NCBI RefSeq assembly: GCF_007595705.1
Contig: NZ_NISY01000013.1
Span: forward strand, 62,001 to 126,000
Direction of reading: 5' to 3'
Origin: Streptomyces sp. SAJ15
GTDB taxonomy: Bacteria > Actinomycetota > Actinomycetes > Streptomycetales > Streptomycetaceae
Length of the DNA: 64,000 bases
This document shows positions 27,972 through 36,282 of this stretch, piece after piece. The notes beneath the pieces are model-generated. The model was given only the letters and a program-made list of their open reading frames with translations, had not been told where the DNA came from and searched no databases. How positions within the stretch are numbered: position 1 is the stretch's first letter; each line of letters starts with the position of its first letter. A program made the translations under genes and the position numbers.

Positions 27972-28622
27972 CTACCGGGCGACGGTGAAACGCTCCCCGA
28001 TGTGCTGCGGACGCTCGATCTCGTCGACCAGCGCGACCGCGTAGTCCTCGGCGGAGATGACGCTCTCGCCGTCGGCGTCGGTGACCAACTGCTCGGTGCC
28101 GGTGCGGTAGGCGCCGGTGCGCTCGCCCGGGGCGATGGTCGCCGCGGGGCTCAGGCTGGTCCACCGCACGTCGGTCACGCCGCGCAGGAACTCCAGCGCG
28201 TCGCCGTGCGCGTGCATGATCTGGAGCAGCCAGTCGGGCAGTCCGGGCGCGTCCCAGACCCGCACGCCGGGCGCCGTCTCCAGGCTGCCCGCGCCGCCGA
28301 CCGCGATCAGTCGCGGGGCGTCCGCGCCGAGCGCGCGCACCCCCTCCACCAGGGAACGCGCGGCCGGCTCGATGAGCTTGAGGTGACCGGGGCCGTCGCC
28401 ACCGCCGACCGCGCTGACGACCACGTCGTGACCCTGGGCGGCCGCGGCCACGGACTGCGGGTCGAGCACGTCGCCGGTGGTCACGCCGAGGTTCTCGTGG
28501 CTGCGGGTGAGCTTGGCCGGGTCGCGGACGACCGCGGTGACCTGGTGGCCTCGGGACAGGGCCTCGTCCAGGACGCGCTGGCCGATGGTGCCGTTGGCGC
28601 CGAAGAGGGCGATCTTCGCCAT
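27972..28622 (-). CDS. NAD(P)-binding NmrA/YwnB-like oxidoreductase
   Basis: 216 residues, ATG with AGGAGAA upstream. Atypical SDR with the Rossmann motif IALFGANGTIGQRV at the N-terminus, then VSAVGGGDGPGHL and LIAVGGAGSLETAPG. The family lacks the classical Tyr-Lys pair and includes NADPH sensors and flavin/quinone reductase-like enzymes. It lies between a dsbA-like gene and an hxlR gene, all on the minus strand, suggesting a redox-stress operon. Confidence 0.87.
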   Translation of the reverse strand: MAKIALFGANGTIGQRVLDEALSRGHQVTAVVRDPAKLTRSHENLGVTTGDVLDPQSVAAAAQGHDVVVSAVGGGDGPGHLKLIEPAARSLVEGVRALGADAPRLIAVGGAGSLETAPGVRVWDAPGLPDWLLQIMHAHGDALEFLRGVTDVRWTSLSPAATIAPGERTGAYRTGTEQLVTDADGESVISAEDYAVALVDEIERPQHIGERFTVAR

Positions 28623-28647
28623 GGGGGGTTCTCCTTCAGAGGGTGCG

Positions 28648-28676
28648 TGTGAGGGGTGATGCTGTGAGGGGTGATG
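28648..28676. repeat. Perfect 14-bp tandem repeat, period 15
   Basis: TGTGAGGGGTGATG occurs at 28648-28661 and again at 28663-28676, separated by one base. It lies in the 88-bp spacer between the dsbA-like gene and the oxidoreductase gene and just upstream of the latter's ribosome site (minus strand). A further related GGGGTGATC follows at about 28686. It could be an operator for the neighbouring HxlR or AraC regulator, or a spacer slippage product. Confidence 0.6.
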
Positions 28677-28710
28677 TGGATACGGGGGGTGATCAGGTGG
28701 TGCGGGCGGA

Positions 28711-29358
28711 TCAGGCCGTGCCGGCGGCCAGGTGCTGTTCCAACGCCGCGGTCAGGTCGTCCGACGAGGCGACCGGGCCGCCCAGGCGGCGCACCCCGCC
28801 GGCGGGGGTGTGCAGCAGCAGCGTCGGGTAGCCCTGGACGCCCAGCCGACGGGTCTCGCGCATCTCCCGGGCGGCCTCCTCGCGCACCGCCGGGTCCGCC
28901 AGCGCGGCCGTCACCGCGTCCGGGTCGAGGCCCAGCCGCTCGGCCAGCGTCCGGTAGGTCTCCGGCGCCGACAGGTCGCGGCCGTCGCGGTAGAACGCCT
29001 GCTGAACGGCGCCCGCGAACTCCACCTGGCGCTCCGGCGCCTGGCGGCGCAGCGCCACCAGACCCACCGCCGGACCCGCGGAGTCCATCACGGCCGAGCC
29101 GTCGGCGAGCAGCTCGCGGTACGCGTCTCCGAAGACGGCACCGGTCAGCTGCGCGATGCGCTCGTTGGCGGCCGGGATGTACGGGTGCGCGGCCAGCGGA
29201 GCCGCCCGGTCGCCGAGGAACAGCCCGCCGCTGAGGACGCGGATGTCCACCCGCGCCGCGTTGTCGGCGGCGAAGCGGCGCAGCGCGGGGCCGAAGCCGT
29301 AGCACCAGCCGCAGTACGCGTCGAACGCGTACGTCAGCCGGGCGCGCTCCTTCTCCAT
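28711..29358 (-). CDS. DsbA-family (FrnE-like) thiol oxidoreductase
   Basis: 215 residues. Thioredoxin-fold protein with active site CGWC (Cys16-Cys19) near the N-terminus, a helical insertion, and the cis-proline region GVQGYPTLLL. No signal peptide, so it is cytosolic like the FrnE/DsbA-like disulfide isomerases. I chose ATG 29358 because AAGGAGAAGG sits just upstream; an in-frame extension to 29445 overlaps the divergent regulator. Likely regulated by that AraC-type gene, whose start is 85 bp away on the other strand. Confidence 0.88.
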   Translation of the reverse strand: MEKERARLTYAFDAYCGWCYGFGPALRRFAADNAARVDIRVLSGGLFLGDRAAPLAAHPYIPAANERIAQLTGAVFGDAYRELLADGSAVMDSAGPAVGLVALRRQAPERQVEFAGAVQQAFYRDGRDLSAPETYRTLAERLGLDPDAVTAALADPAVREEAAREMRETRRLGVQGYPTLLLHTPAGGVRRLGGPVASSDDLTAALEQHLAAGTA

Positions 29359-29443
29359 GACCTTCTCCTTGTTTCTCTTTCGGTCATCTGCCTCAAAGCT
29401 AAGTCCATAAGCCCAGGTGAACGAGGTATCCTGGCGACTGAGC

Positions 29444-30358
29444 ATGGTGAAAAAGCGACACGATCGGCGGAGCGCGATCCCCGAGGTCGCCTATCGGGCC
29501 CCCGCCGGGGCGCCGCCGGGCGTCGAGGTGATGTCCCTGCGCGACCTGCGGGAGCGGGCGCCGGAGGGTGAGTTCGACGCGCCGCAGCGACCGCGCTTCC
29601 ATCTGCTGTTCGCCATCGACGCCGGCACCGCCTCGCACGCCGTGGACTTCTCCGGCTACACCCTGAGCGAGGGCAGCGTGCTGTGGGTGCGCCCCGGGCA
29701 GGTGCAGCAGTTCGGCGACCTGGCCGCCATCGAGGGCACGCTGGTCCTGTTCCAGCCCGGCTTCCTGTCCCCGGCCACCGGGGCGGCGGCCCGGCTGGAC
29801 GATCCGTACGCCGGCACCTGGTGGCAGCCGGTGGGGGAGGACCGCGCGGCGGTCCTCGCGGCGCTGCGCCACCTCGCCCAGGCGTACGACTCCGGTCACG
29901 GGCTGCCGGCCGATGTGCACGCCGAGGTGCTGCGGCACCTGCTCTCCGTGCTGGTGCTCCGCGTCGCGCACCAGGCGGCCCCGGCGGGCAGTGCCGTGGC
30001 CGCGCCGCCGGAGGCGTTCGTGCACTTCAGGGACGCGGTCGAGCGCGACTTCGCACGCACCCACCGGGTCGCCGACTATGCACGGGCGCTCGGATACTCG
30101 GCGCGCACCCTCTCCCGCGCCACGACCGCGGCGGCGGGGGTCGGCGCCAAGGAGTTCCTGGACCGGCGGGTGGTGCTGGAGGCCAAGCGGCTGCTCGCGC
30201 ACAGTGACCTCGCGGTCGCGCGGGTCGCCGCGCAGATCGGCTTCCCCGACCCGGCCAACTTCTCCAAGTTCTTCCAGCACCGCGCCGGGCAGACGCCCGG
30301 GGAGTTCCGTCGCACGATGCGGGGGCCGGGCACCCCCGGGGCCGTGGCACGGGGCTAG
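29444..30358 (+). CDS. AraC-family transcriptional regulator
   Basis: 304 residues from ATG 29444 (GTG 29417 is an alternative). The N-terminal cupin-like sensing domain has PRFHLLFAIDAG and GSVLWVRPGQVQQFG. The C-terminal double HTH runs from about residue 200, with VADYARALGYSARTLSRATT, EAKRLLAHSDLAVARVAAQI and GFPDPANFSKFFQHRAGQTP as the characteristic AraC end. It is divergent from the dsbA-like gene and probably controls it and itself from the shared intergenic region. Confidence 0.9.
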   Translation: MVKKRHDRRSAIPEVAYRAPAGAPPGVEVMSLRDLRERAPEGEFDAPQRPRFHLLFAIDAGTASHAVDFSGYTLSEGSVLWVRPGQVQQFGDLAAIEGTLVLFQPGFLSPATGAAARLDDPYAGTWWQPVGEDRAAVLAALRHLAQAYDSGHGLPADVHAEVLRHLLSVLVLRVAHQAAPAGSAVAAPPEAFVHFRDAVERDFARTHRVADYARALGYSARTLSRATTAAAGVGAKEFLDRRVVLEAKRLLAHSDLAVARVAAQIGFPDPANFSKFFQHRAGQTPGEFRRTMRGPGTPGAVARG

Positions 30359-30447
30359 CGGGCCAGGTCGGCGCCGGGGTGCGGGCCTGGTCGACGCCGG
30401 GGTAGCGGGCCAGGTCGGCGCCGGGTGACGGGCCCTGTCGGCGCCGG
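30357..30447. repeat. Four imperfect 23-bp tandem repeats
   Basis: Units at 30357-30379, 30380-30402, 30403-30425 and 30426-30447 share the core CGGGCCnGGTCGnCGCCGGG. The first begins in the stop codon of the AraC gene. They fill the first part of the 244-bp gap before the phosphoribosyltransferase gene, whose remainder has a short A-rich stretch (30525-30540) but no recognisable gene. Probable slippage-derived minisatellite; a regulatory role is unproven. Confidence 0.65.
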
Positions 30448-30602
30448 CGCCGGAGGCGACCGCTGGGGTTCAGGGCGCGTCGTCGCCGCGGGGCCTGCCG
30501 ATGCCCTGCTCTCCTGCCCGTTTGCCAAAAACGAACATTTCGGCTTGATTCGGAAGTGGCGGGCCGTGAGCCTCGCCGCCGTCGCCGCGCTGGGGGCGCA
30601 TC

Positions 30603-32105
30603 ATGTGGTTCAACGACCGAACGGACGCCGGGCGGCGCCTTGCCGGGCGCCTGGAGGAGCTGCGCAGCGAGAGGCCGATCGTCGTCGGCCTGCCGCGGGG
30701 CGGGGTGCCCGTCGCCTTCGAGGTGGCCCGCGCCCTCGACGCCCCGCTGGACGTGATCATCGTCCGCAAGCTCGGCGTCCCGTACCACCGGGAGCTGGGA
30801 TTCGGCGCCATCGGCGAGGGCGGCGCGCGCGTCGTCCACGAGGACATCGTCCGGATGAGCCGGGTCGACCAGGCGGATCTCGCGGAGGTCGAGCGCACCG
30901 AGGAGGCCGAACTCGGGCGCCAGGCCGAGCGGTTCCGAGGCGGCCGAGAGCGGATCCCGCTGTCCGGACGGGTGGTGATCCTGGTCGACGACGGCATCGC
31001 CACCGGCGCCACGGCCGAGGCCGCCTGCCGTGTCGCGCGCGCCCAGGGCGCGGCCCGCGTGGTGTTGGCCGTCCCGGTCGCGCCCCCGGACGCGGCGGCC
31101 GCGCTGCGCGCCGAGGCGGACGAGGTCGTCTGCCTCTCCACGCCCAGCGACTTCTTCGCGGTCGGTGAGTGGTACCGGGACTTCTCCCAGACCTCCGACA
31201 GCGAGGTCATGGAGCTGCTGCACGCCGCCGCGGCGGCATACGGCGAGACCCACGCGGGCACCTCCGGCGACACCGCCACTCCGGAACCGCGACCGGAGCC
31301 GCATGCGGAGCCGAAGCCGGAGCCGGTCGCGGAGTCGAACCCGCCCCCGAGCCCGAATCCGGGGTCCAACCCGGGGCCCCACCCGGGCCCCGCCGTGAAC
31401 CCGGGGCCTGGGGCCGGCCCGGCACCCGCGTCCGGTCCGGTGCGGATCCCGGTGGAGGGCGGCACCGTGGAACTGGCGGGCGATCTGGAGCTTCCCGGGG
31501 CGGAGACCGCCGCGCGGTCCGAGGGGGGAGAGGGCGCCCCGGCCGGGCCCGCCCCCGCCATCGTGGTCTTCGCGCACGGCAGCGGCAGCAGTCGGCACAG
31601 CCCGCGCAACCGGTCGGTCGCGGAGCGCCTGAACCGGGCGGGCCTCGGCACCCTGCTCTTCGATCTGCTCACCGCGGAGGAGGAGATCGACCGGGCGAAC
31701 GTCTTCGACATCGAGACGCTGGGGCGCCGTCTCGCCGAGGTCACCCGTTGGCTCCGTACGGAGACCGGCGGTGCCCAGGCCGTCTGCTACTTCGGCGCGA
31801 GCACGGGGGCGGCGGCCGCGCTGCGGGCGGCCGCCGCCCCGGGCGCCGACATCGCCGCCGTGGTCTCCCGGGGCGGCCGCCCCGACCTCGCCGGGGAGCG
31901 GCTCGCCGATGTCACGGCGCCGACCCTGCTGATCGTCGGCGGCCGCGACGAGACCGTGCTCGACCTCAACCGGCAGGCACAGGCCCAGCTGCGGTGTGAG
32001 AACCGGCTGACGGTGGTGCCCGGCGCGACCCACCTCTTCGAGGAGCCGGGGGCCCTGCGGAAGGTGGCTGATCTCGCGTGGGAGTGGTTCAGCGCGCATT
32101 CTTGA
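30603..32105 (+). CDS. Phosphoribosyltransferase fused to an alpha/beta (dienelactone-type) hydrolase
   Basis: 500 residues. Residues 1-210 are a type I PRTase with GLPRGGVPVAFEVARALDAP and the PRPP loop VILVDDGIATGAT (residues 126-137). A Pro/Gly/Glu-rich linker of about 60 residues follows, with NPGP-type repeats. The C-terminal part is an alpha/beta hydrolase: FAHGSGSSRHSPRN (oxyanion region), nucleophile elbow GASTGAAAAL, then GGRDETV and a late His in GATHLFEEPG. The combination is a known actinobacterial architecture of unknown substrate. No ribosome site of quality precedes the ATG. Confidence 0.85.
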   Translation: MWFNDRTDAGRRLAGRLEELRSERPIVVGLPRGGVPVAFEVARALDAPLDVIIVRKLGVPYHRELGFGAIGEGGARVVHEDIVRMSRVDQADLAEVERTEEAELGRQAERFRGGRERIPLSGRVVILVDDGIATGATAEAACRVARAQGAARVVLAVPVAPPDAAAALRAEADEVVCLSTPSDFFAVGEWYRDFSQTSDSEVMELLHAAAAAYGETHAGTSGDTATPEPRPEPHAEPKPEPVAESNPPPSPNPGSNPGPHPGPAVNPGPGAGPAPASGPVRIPVEGGTVELAGDLELPGAETAARSEGGEGAPAGPAPAIVVFAHGSGSSRHSPRNRSVAERLNRAGLGTLLFDLLTAEEEIDRANVFDIETLGRRLAEVTRWLRTETGGAQAVCYFGASTGAAAALRAAAAPGADIAAVVSRGGRPDLAGERLADVTAPTLLIVGGRDETVLDLNRQAQAQLRCENRLTVVPGATHLFEEPGALRKVADLAWEWFSAHS

Positions 32106-32134
32106 AGCCTGAGAGGCAAGAGGAGGTGGTCGCC

Positions 32135-32407
32135 GTGGAGACGATCGTCGGTTGCAACATCGAGATGGAGTTCCATGAGGTCGACGCGACGTTGACCGAG
32201 GCTGACGTGCGGGTGCGCCTGCACGACGGGACCGAGGTGAAGGCGCATGGCATCGCCCACCGGCACCCCGACGACCCGGCCCAGCAGCGGGTCGGCGAGG
32301 AGATCGCGGCCGCCAGGGCGCTGAACGACCTCTCCCGGCAACTGCTCGACAAGGCAGGCGGAGACATCGAGAAGGTCACCCACTCACCGGCACGCCTGAT
32401 GGCATAG
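32135..32407 (+). CDS. DUF1876 (dsRBD-like) small protein
   Basis: 90 residues from GTG 32135, which has a perfect AGGAGG at 32121-32126; longer in-frame starts lie in the preceding gene. The text RVRLHDGTEVKAHGIAHRHP and VGEEIAAARALNDLSRQLLD is the DUF1876 signature, a dsRNA-binding-like fold common in Streptomyces and mycobacteria, of unknown role. It is 29 bp after the fusion gene and may be cotranscribed with it. A hairpin terminator follows. Confidence 0.88.
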   Translation: METIVGCNIEMEFHEVDATLTEADVRVRLHDGTEVKAHGIAHRHPDDPAQQRVGEEIAAARALNDLSRQLLDKAGGDIEKVTHSPARLMA

Positions 32408-32419
32408 GAACGTCGTCCC

Positions 32420-32443
32420 GCGCCCCGCACGCGGGCGGGGCGC
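32420..32443. terminator. Hairpin after the DUF1876 gene
   Basis: Arms GCGCCCCGC (32420-32428) and GCGGGGCGC (32435-32443) with a 6-base loop, 12 bp after the DUF1876 stop. There is no long T tail, which is usual for actinomycete terminators. Confidence 0.6.
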
Positions 32444-32535
32444 TTCCCGATGCGCATGACGGCCGGAGCGCCGGGACCTTCCCCGGGCGCCGGTGCTCCT
32501 CTCGCAGTGGTGCTCCCACGGCACCGAGAGAACAA

Positions 32536-32568
32536 CGGAGGGCGGGGCCCGTCAGGCCCCGCCCTCCG
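32536..32568. terminator. Strong 14-bp hairpin between convergent genes
   Basis: Perfect arms CGGAGGGCGGGGCC (32536-32549) and GGCCCCGCCCTCCG (32555-32568) around a 5-base loop. It lies between the stops of the DUF1876 gene (+) and the EamA transporter gene (-) and could terminate both directions. Confidence 0.75.
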
Positions 32569-32597
32569 CGCGCCCTCCGCGGCGGTCTCAACCGCCC

Positions 32598-33905
32598 CTA
32601 CCGCTCCTGGAGCACGCGCGACGCGCGGTCGAAGTCCTCGCGGTCGTTCCCCCCGAGGGCGCCGATCCGGCCGACCAACCGCAGCGCGTTCGCGACCTGG
32701 GCGACCTGGGGCACGGCCGAGGACACCGGAGGCACCGCCGACGCGGTCGGGGCGGCCGGCAGGGTCGGCGGCGGCAGCTCGCCCGACCGCGAGCCCGGCT
32801 CCTCGACGCTCTCCTCCGCGGGGCGCGCACGCGGGACGGGCACGGCCGCGATCCGCCCCGGAGCGACCTCCGCGGGGGTGGCCGGGGGCGTCGACCCGGC
32901 CGGCGCGGCGGCGGACCCGAGGCGAGCCGGGGATCCGGCGGGATCGGTGGTCGGCTCGACGGGGGCGATGGTCGGCCCGGCGGGACCCGCGGCCGGTCCC
33001 GCGGTCGGTCCCGCGGTCGGTCCCGTGGCGTCCGCGCTGCCCGCGCTCCCCATGGCCTCGACACCGGCGGCCTCGGCCGGCTGGGCCGGGCCCTCCGTGG
33101 TGAGCAGGGCCAGCCCGGCGGTGGCGACCGCCGCCGTGCCCAGGGCCAGCAGGGTGCCGGCGAGGCCCAACCGGAAGTGTTCGCCGAGGGCGGCAACGCC
33201 CACGCCGGTCGCCACCACGGGGTTGACCACCGTGGCGGTCGCCAGCGGCGCGGCCAGCCCCGCGCCCCGGTAGGCGGACTGCGAGAGGAAGACCCCGGCG
33301 GAGGCCAGCAACCCGATCATCACCAGGCTGGGCAGCGCCTCCGCCCAGGCGTCCCACGCCCAGGCCACCGCCACGTTCTTGGTGAAGACCGAGGAGATCC
33401 CGAACGCCGTCCCCGCCGCGGCGGCCAGCAGCACGCTGCGGACGCCGGGCCGGCGCACCCATCGCGCACCGCCGGCGAGCACCGCGACGAGTGCGACGGT
33501 CGCCACCGTCACGGCGATGCGCTCGGCGTCGGCCAGCGCCTCGGCCGGCGCCGGCCCGGTCAGCGAGAGCAGCCCGGCCAGGCCCGCGGTGGCCAGCACC
33601 GCCCCGCGCCAGCCGGTGGCGCTGACCTTGCGCCGCACGAACAGCGCCGCCATGGGCAGGGCGAAGACGATGGTGAGCGCGCCCAACGGCTGGACCACGC
33701 TCAGCGGTCCATAGGCCAGGGCGAGCACGTGCAGGACGCCGCCCACGCCGTTCAGCGCGACCGCCGCCCACCAACTGCCGCGTCGCACCGGCGCGTACGG
33801 CCGCTGCGGGGATGTGGCTGCGACGTGCTCCTGGAGTATGGCCCCGGCGGCGTAGCACACCGCCGAGACCAGTGCCAGGACCACGGACAGCGCGAGGGCG
33901 GTCAT
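32598..33905 (-). CDS. EamA/DMT-family transporter with long disordered C-tail
   Basis: 435 residues, ATG start. About nine hydrophobic segments occupy residues 1-280 (for example LVSAVCYAAGAILQEHVAA, VVQPLGALTIVFALPMAALF, SSVFTKNVAVAWAW, LALGTAAVATAGLALLTT), matching the EamA-like DMT permeases. The last 150 residues are Ala/Pro/Gly-rich and include GPTAGPTAGPAAGPAGPT repeats, presumably a disordered cytoplasmic tail. Substrate not predictable. The upstream region contains a sharp palindrome at 33993-34012. Confidence 0.8.
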   Translation of the reverse strand: MTALALSVVLALVSAVCYAAGAILQEHVAATSPQRPYAPVRRGSWWAAVALNGVGGVLHVLALAYGPLSVVQPLGALTIVFALPMAALFVRRKVSATGWRGAVLATAGLAGLLSLTGPAPAEALADAERIAVTVATVALVAVLAGGARWVRRPGVRSVLLAAAAGTAFGISSVFTKNVAVAWAWDAWAEALPSLVMIGLLASAGVFLSQSAYRGAGLAAPLATATVVNPVVATGVGVAALGEHFRLGLAGTLLALGTAAVATAGLALLTTEGPAQPAEAAGVEAMGSAGSADATGPTAGPTAGPAAGPAGPTIAPVEPTTDPAGSPARLGSAAAPAGSTPPATPAEVAPGRIAAVPVPRARPAEESVEEPGSRSGELPPPTLPAAPTASAVPPVSSAVPQVAQVANALRLVGRIGALGGNDREDFDRASRVLQER

Positions 33906-33992
33906 CTCGGGTCCCGCTGTGGTCGTCGTCCCATACCCCTAACAATGACTCCTCGGTCGCGCCGCGTCGTCGTCCTCAAGCACGCACTTCGG

Positions 33993-34012
33993 CGTACTAC
34001 TGACGTAGTACG
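33993..34012. promoter_or_regulatory. Inverted repeat, possible operator upstream of the EamA gene
   Basis: Perfect 8-base arms CGTACTAC (33993-34000) and GTAGTACG (34005-34012) with a 4-base spacer, in the 159-bp region upstream of the minus-strand transporter. The size and relative A+T content fit a dimeric regulator site (TetR- or MarR-type) better than a terminator. It is also about 53 bp downstream of the end of the thioesterase gene (same strand). Confidence 0.45.
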
Positions 34013-34064
34013 TCTGGTGGAACGGTCTCTTATCGGACGTCAGGGGGCCGATCCCGCCCAGCCC

Positions 34065-34847
34065 TTATCCGGCCACCTCGAAGGCGCCTTCGGAGAGCGT
34101 GCGGAGGTCCTCGACCATGGCGGCGGCGACTTCCCGCTCGGCCCCGTTCAGGTAGAAGTGGCCACCGCTGAAGGTGCGCATCCAGAACGGCCCGCTGGTG
34201 AGCCCCCGCCAGGCTTCGGCCTCGGCGGGAGTGACCCGAGGATCGGAGTCGCCGACGAATGCGCTGACCGGGCAGCGCAGCCGCACTCCGGAGGAGTGGG
34301 AATACGTCTCGATGGCGGTGTAGTCGGCGCGCAGCGGCTTCACGATCATCCGCACCATGTCCGGGTCGTCGAGAATCCGCGCCTGAGTTCCGCTCAGCGC
34401 CTGGATTTCCTTGAGGAGTCCGGCGTCGTCGAGGAGATGCACGGTCTCGTGCCGGTGGATGGTCGGTGAGCGGCGACCGGAGACGATGATTCCCAGCGGC
34501 GGGTTGACGCCCCCGCTCTCCAACCGGGCGGCGGTCTCGAAACCCACGACCGCGCCCATGCTGTGGCCGAAGAGGAGCAGTGGCAGATCGGTCATCGGGG
34601 TCAGTGCCGAGGCGACCTCGTCGGCCAGTGCCCCGAGGTCCGTGAGGGCCTTCTCCTGGTGGCGTTCCTGCCGGCCGGGGTACTGCACCGCCAGCAGGTC
34701 CACGCTGGGCGGGAGATGCCGCGTCAGGGGGAAGAACGCGCTCGCGGAGCCGCCGGCGTGCGGCAGGCAGACCACCCGCACGGTGGCGTCGGGAGCCGGC
34801 CGGAATCGACGGAGCCACGCCCCGCTCTGTGAGGTCTTACCAGTCAA
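34065..34847 (-). CDS. Type II thioesterase (RifR/GrsT family)
   Basis: 260 residues from TTG 34847, with GGAGAG about ten bases upstream; no ATG/GTG fits the conserved N-terminus. Motifs: RVVCLPHAGGSASAFFPL at the N-terminus, nucleophile Ser96 in GHSMGA, VGDSDPRVTP (Asp) and FSGGHFYLNG (His). Such enzymes clear misloaded carrier proteins of polyketide or non-ribosomal peptide synthetases. None is present in this window, so it is either an orphan editing factor or remote from its partner. Confidence 0.88.
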   Translation of the reverse strand: MTGKTSQSGAWLRRFRPAPDATVRVVCLPHAGGSASAFFPLTRHLPPSVDLLAVQYPGRQERHQEKALTDLGALADEVASALTPMTDLPLLLFGHSMGAVVGFETAARLESGGVNPPLGIIVSGRRSPTIHRHETVHLLDDAGLLKEIQALSGTQARILDDPDMVRMIVKPLRADYTAIETYSHSSGVRLRCPVSAFVGDSDPRVTPAEAEAWRGLTSGPFWMRTFSGGHFYLNGAEREVAAAMVEDLRTLSEGAFEVAG

Positions 34848-35552
34848 CGGAACGCACTCTCCTGGTCCTTCCCGGACCCTCCGCGACGCTTTCCGCCACG
34901 TGGTGCCGTGGCGTCGCTGAGGGTGGATCGAAGCGGCGGTGACGACGCGCGAATCAAGGGCGTCGTGCCGTGCCATAGCGGGGGGTGAATGGTGTGTCGA
35001 CCGACGCCCCGGCGTGTCCGGCCCGCTGTGCCGAGGTGCCGAAAACGGCCGAGACGGCCTGAACGCCAAAGCACCACACAATTTTGACGCTATATCAGGT
35101 CTTCTTGAGTCGGGCTGACCGCATGATATACCGAGGCCCGCGGGGCCCTGCAAGACGCGGCTTCCGCCCGCGGAACGCCCCTGTCCACCGGCCGTGCGGG
35201 CCAAACCCGAGATGCGGGGGCGACCGGTGTCGGCTGCACCTCGGGGCGGTGTCGCAAGCATTTCGTGGGAACGTCCGCCCATTCGACGGGGCCCGCTCTC
35301 CCCGCTCCGCCGCCGAGGAATTCCACGCCGTTCGCCGGGCTCTTTGTCCGAATCCCTTCGGTGATCGGCTGAACGTGGCGCGAGTCGCGCTGGAGGAGCC
35401 CGCGGGACGACGCGGTGCCGCCCGCGCCGGACGCGGGTGCCTCCCGTTGGCGGAGCGCGCGGCGCCCGCGCCGGCGTGTTCGACGCGCGGGTCCGGGTGC
35501 GGCTCGTATGGTCCCTCGCAGGCCGGAATCCGTCGCATCGGAGGCGTACCTC
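34848..35552. other. 705-bp gene-free region with an A+T-rich segment
   Basis: Between the thioesterase (-) and alpha/beta hydrolase (+) genes I see no convincing coding sequence: overlapping frames on both strands show only Arg/Pro/Gly-rich text without domains. At 35078-35135 the composition becomes clearly A+T-rich, with TTTTGACGCTATATCAG and ATGATATACC. This may be promoter DNA or a recently acquired patch. A GGAGG at 35540-35544 serves the hydrolase gene. Confidence 0.5.
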
Positions 35553-36233
35553 GTGGCAACCATCCTGCTCGTGCACGGCGCCCTCGCCGACGGTTCCTGC
35601 TGGAGCGAGGTGATCCCGCCCCTTCAGGACGTCGGGCACTCCGTCGTCGCCGTGCAGCAGCCGCTGTCCTCCATCGACGACGACGTCGCGCGGGTCCGCG
35701 CGGAACTGGAGGCGGTGGAGGAGGCGGTGGTCCTCGTCGGTCACTCCTTCGGCGGAGTCGCCATCACCCAGGCCGCGCACCACATGCCCCACGTCAGCGC
35801 CCTGGTCTATGTGGCGGCGTTCGCGCCCGACGAGGGGGAGAGCGTGGCGGGGCTCACCGAGCGGGCGCCGAAGCTGCCGTCGGCCGAGCGGTTCACCGTC
35901 GACGAGGGCGGCCGCTTCAGGCTGTCGCGACAGGACTTCCCCCGTTTCTTCTGCCCGGACGTCGATTCGGTGCGCGCCCGCGTGCTGGCCGCCGCGCAGG
36001 GCCCCGCCGACGCCGGGCGGTTCGACTACCGCTCCGGGCCGCCGGCCTGGCGGGAACACCCGACCTACTACGTGGTGGCGGGAGCGGACCAGATCGTCCA
36101 TCCGGAGCTCCAGCGGTGGCTGGCCGCGCGGATGGGCGCCATCGTGACCACGGCCGACGGCGCGGGCCACGCCGTGATGGTCTCCCGCCCGGACGTGGTC
36201 ACGGAGGTCGTCCTCGCCGCGGCCGCGGCCTGA
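35553..36233 (+). CDS. Alpha/beta hydrolase (EstC/MenH-like small esterase)
   Basis: 226 residues from GTG 35553, chosen because GGAGG precedes it by 8 bases and the protein then starts directly with TILLVHGALADGSCW. Nucleophile Ser65 in LVGHSFGG; late acid in VVAGADQIV and His in GAGHAVMVS. The family includes plant-type salicylate esterases and many actinobacterial hydrolases of unknown substrate. Stands alone, convergent with the DUF3048 gene. Confidence 0.85.
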   Translation: MATILLVHGALADGSCWSEVIPPLQDVGHSVVAVQQPLSSIDDDVARVRAELEAVEEAVVLVGHSFGGVAITQAAHHMPHVSALVYVAAFAPDEGESVAGLTERAPKLPSAERFTVDEGGRFRLSRQDFPRFFCPDVDSVRARVLAAAQGPADAGRFDYRSGPPAWREHPTYYVVAGADQIVHPELQRWLAARMGAIVTTADGAGHAVMVSRPDVVTEVVLAAAAA

Positions 36234-36282
36234 GCCGGGCGCGCCCCGCACGAGCGGTCCGTCGAAGGGGCCGGTCGCGGGC

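Noticed and set aside
30357..30447. CRISPR-like array
   Set aside because: Units are contiguous, without spacers, and no cas genes are present.
35078..35135. TTGACG at 35084-35089 as a -35 box
   Set aside because: No suitable -10 box lies 16-19 bases downstream, and the distance to any start codon is over 400 bp. Treated as an A+T-rich patch only.
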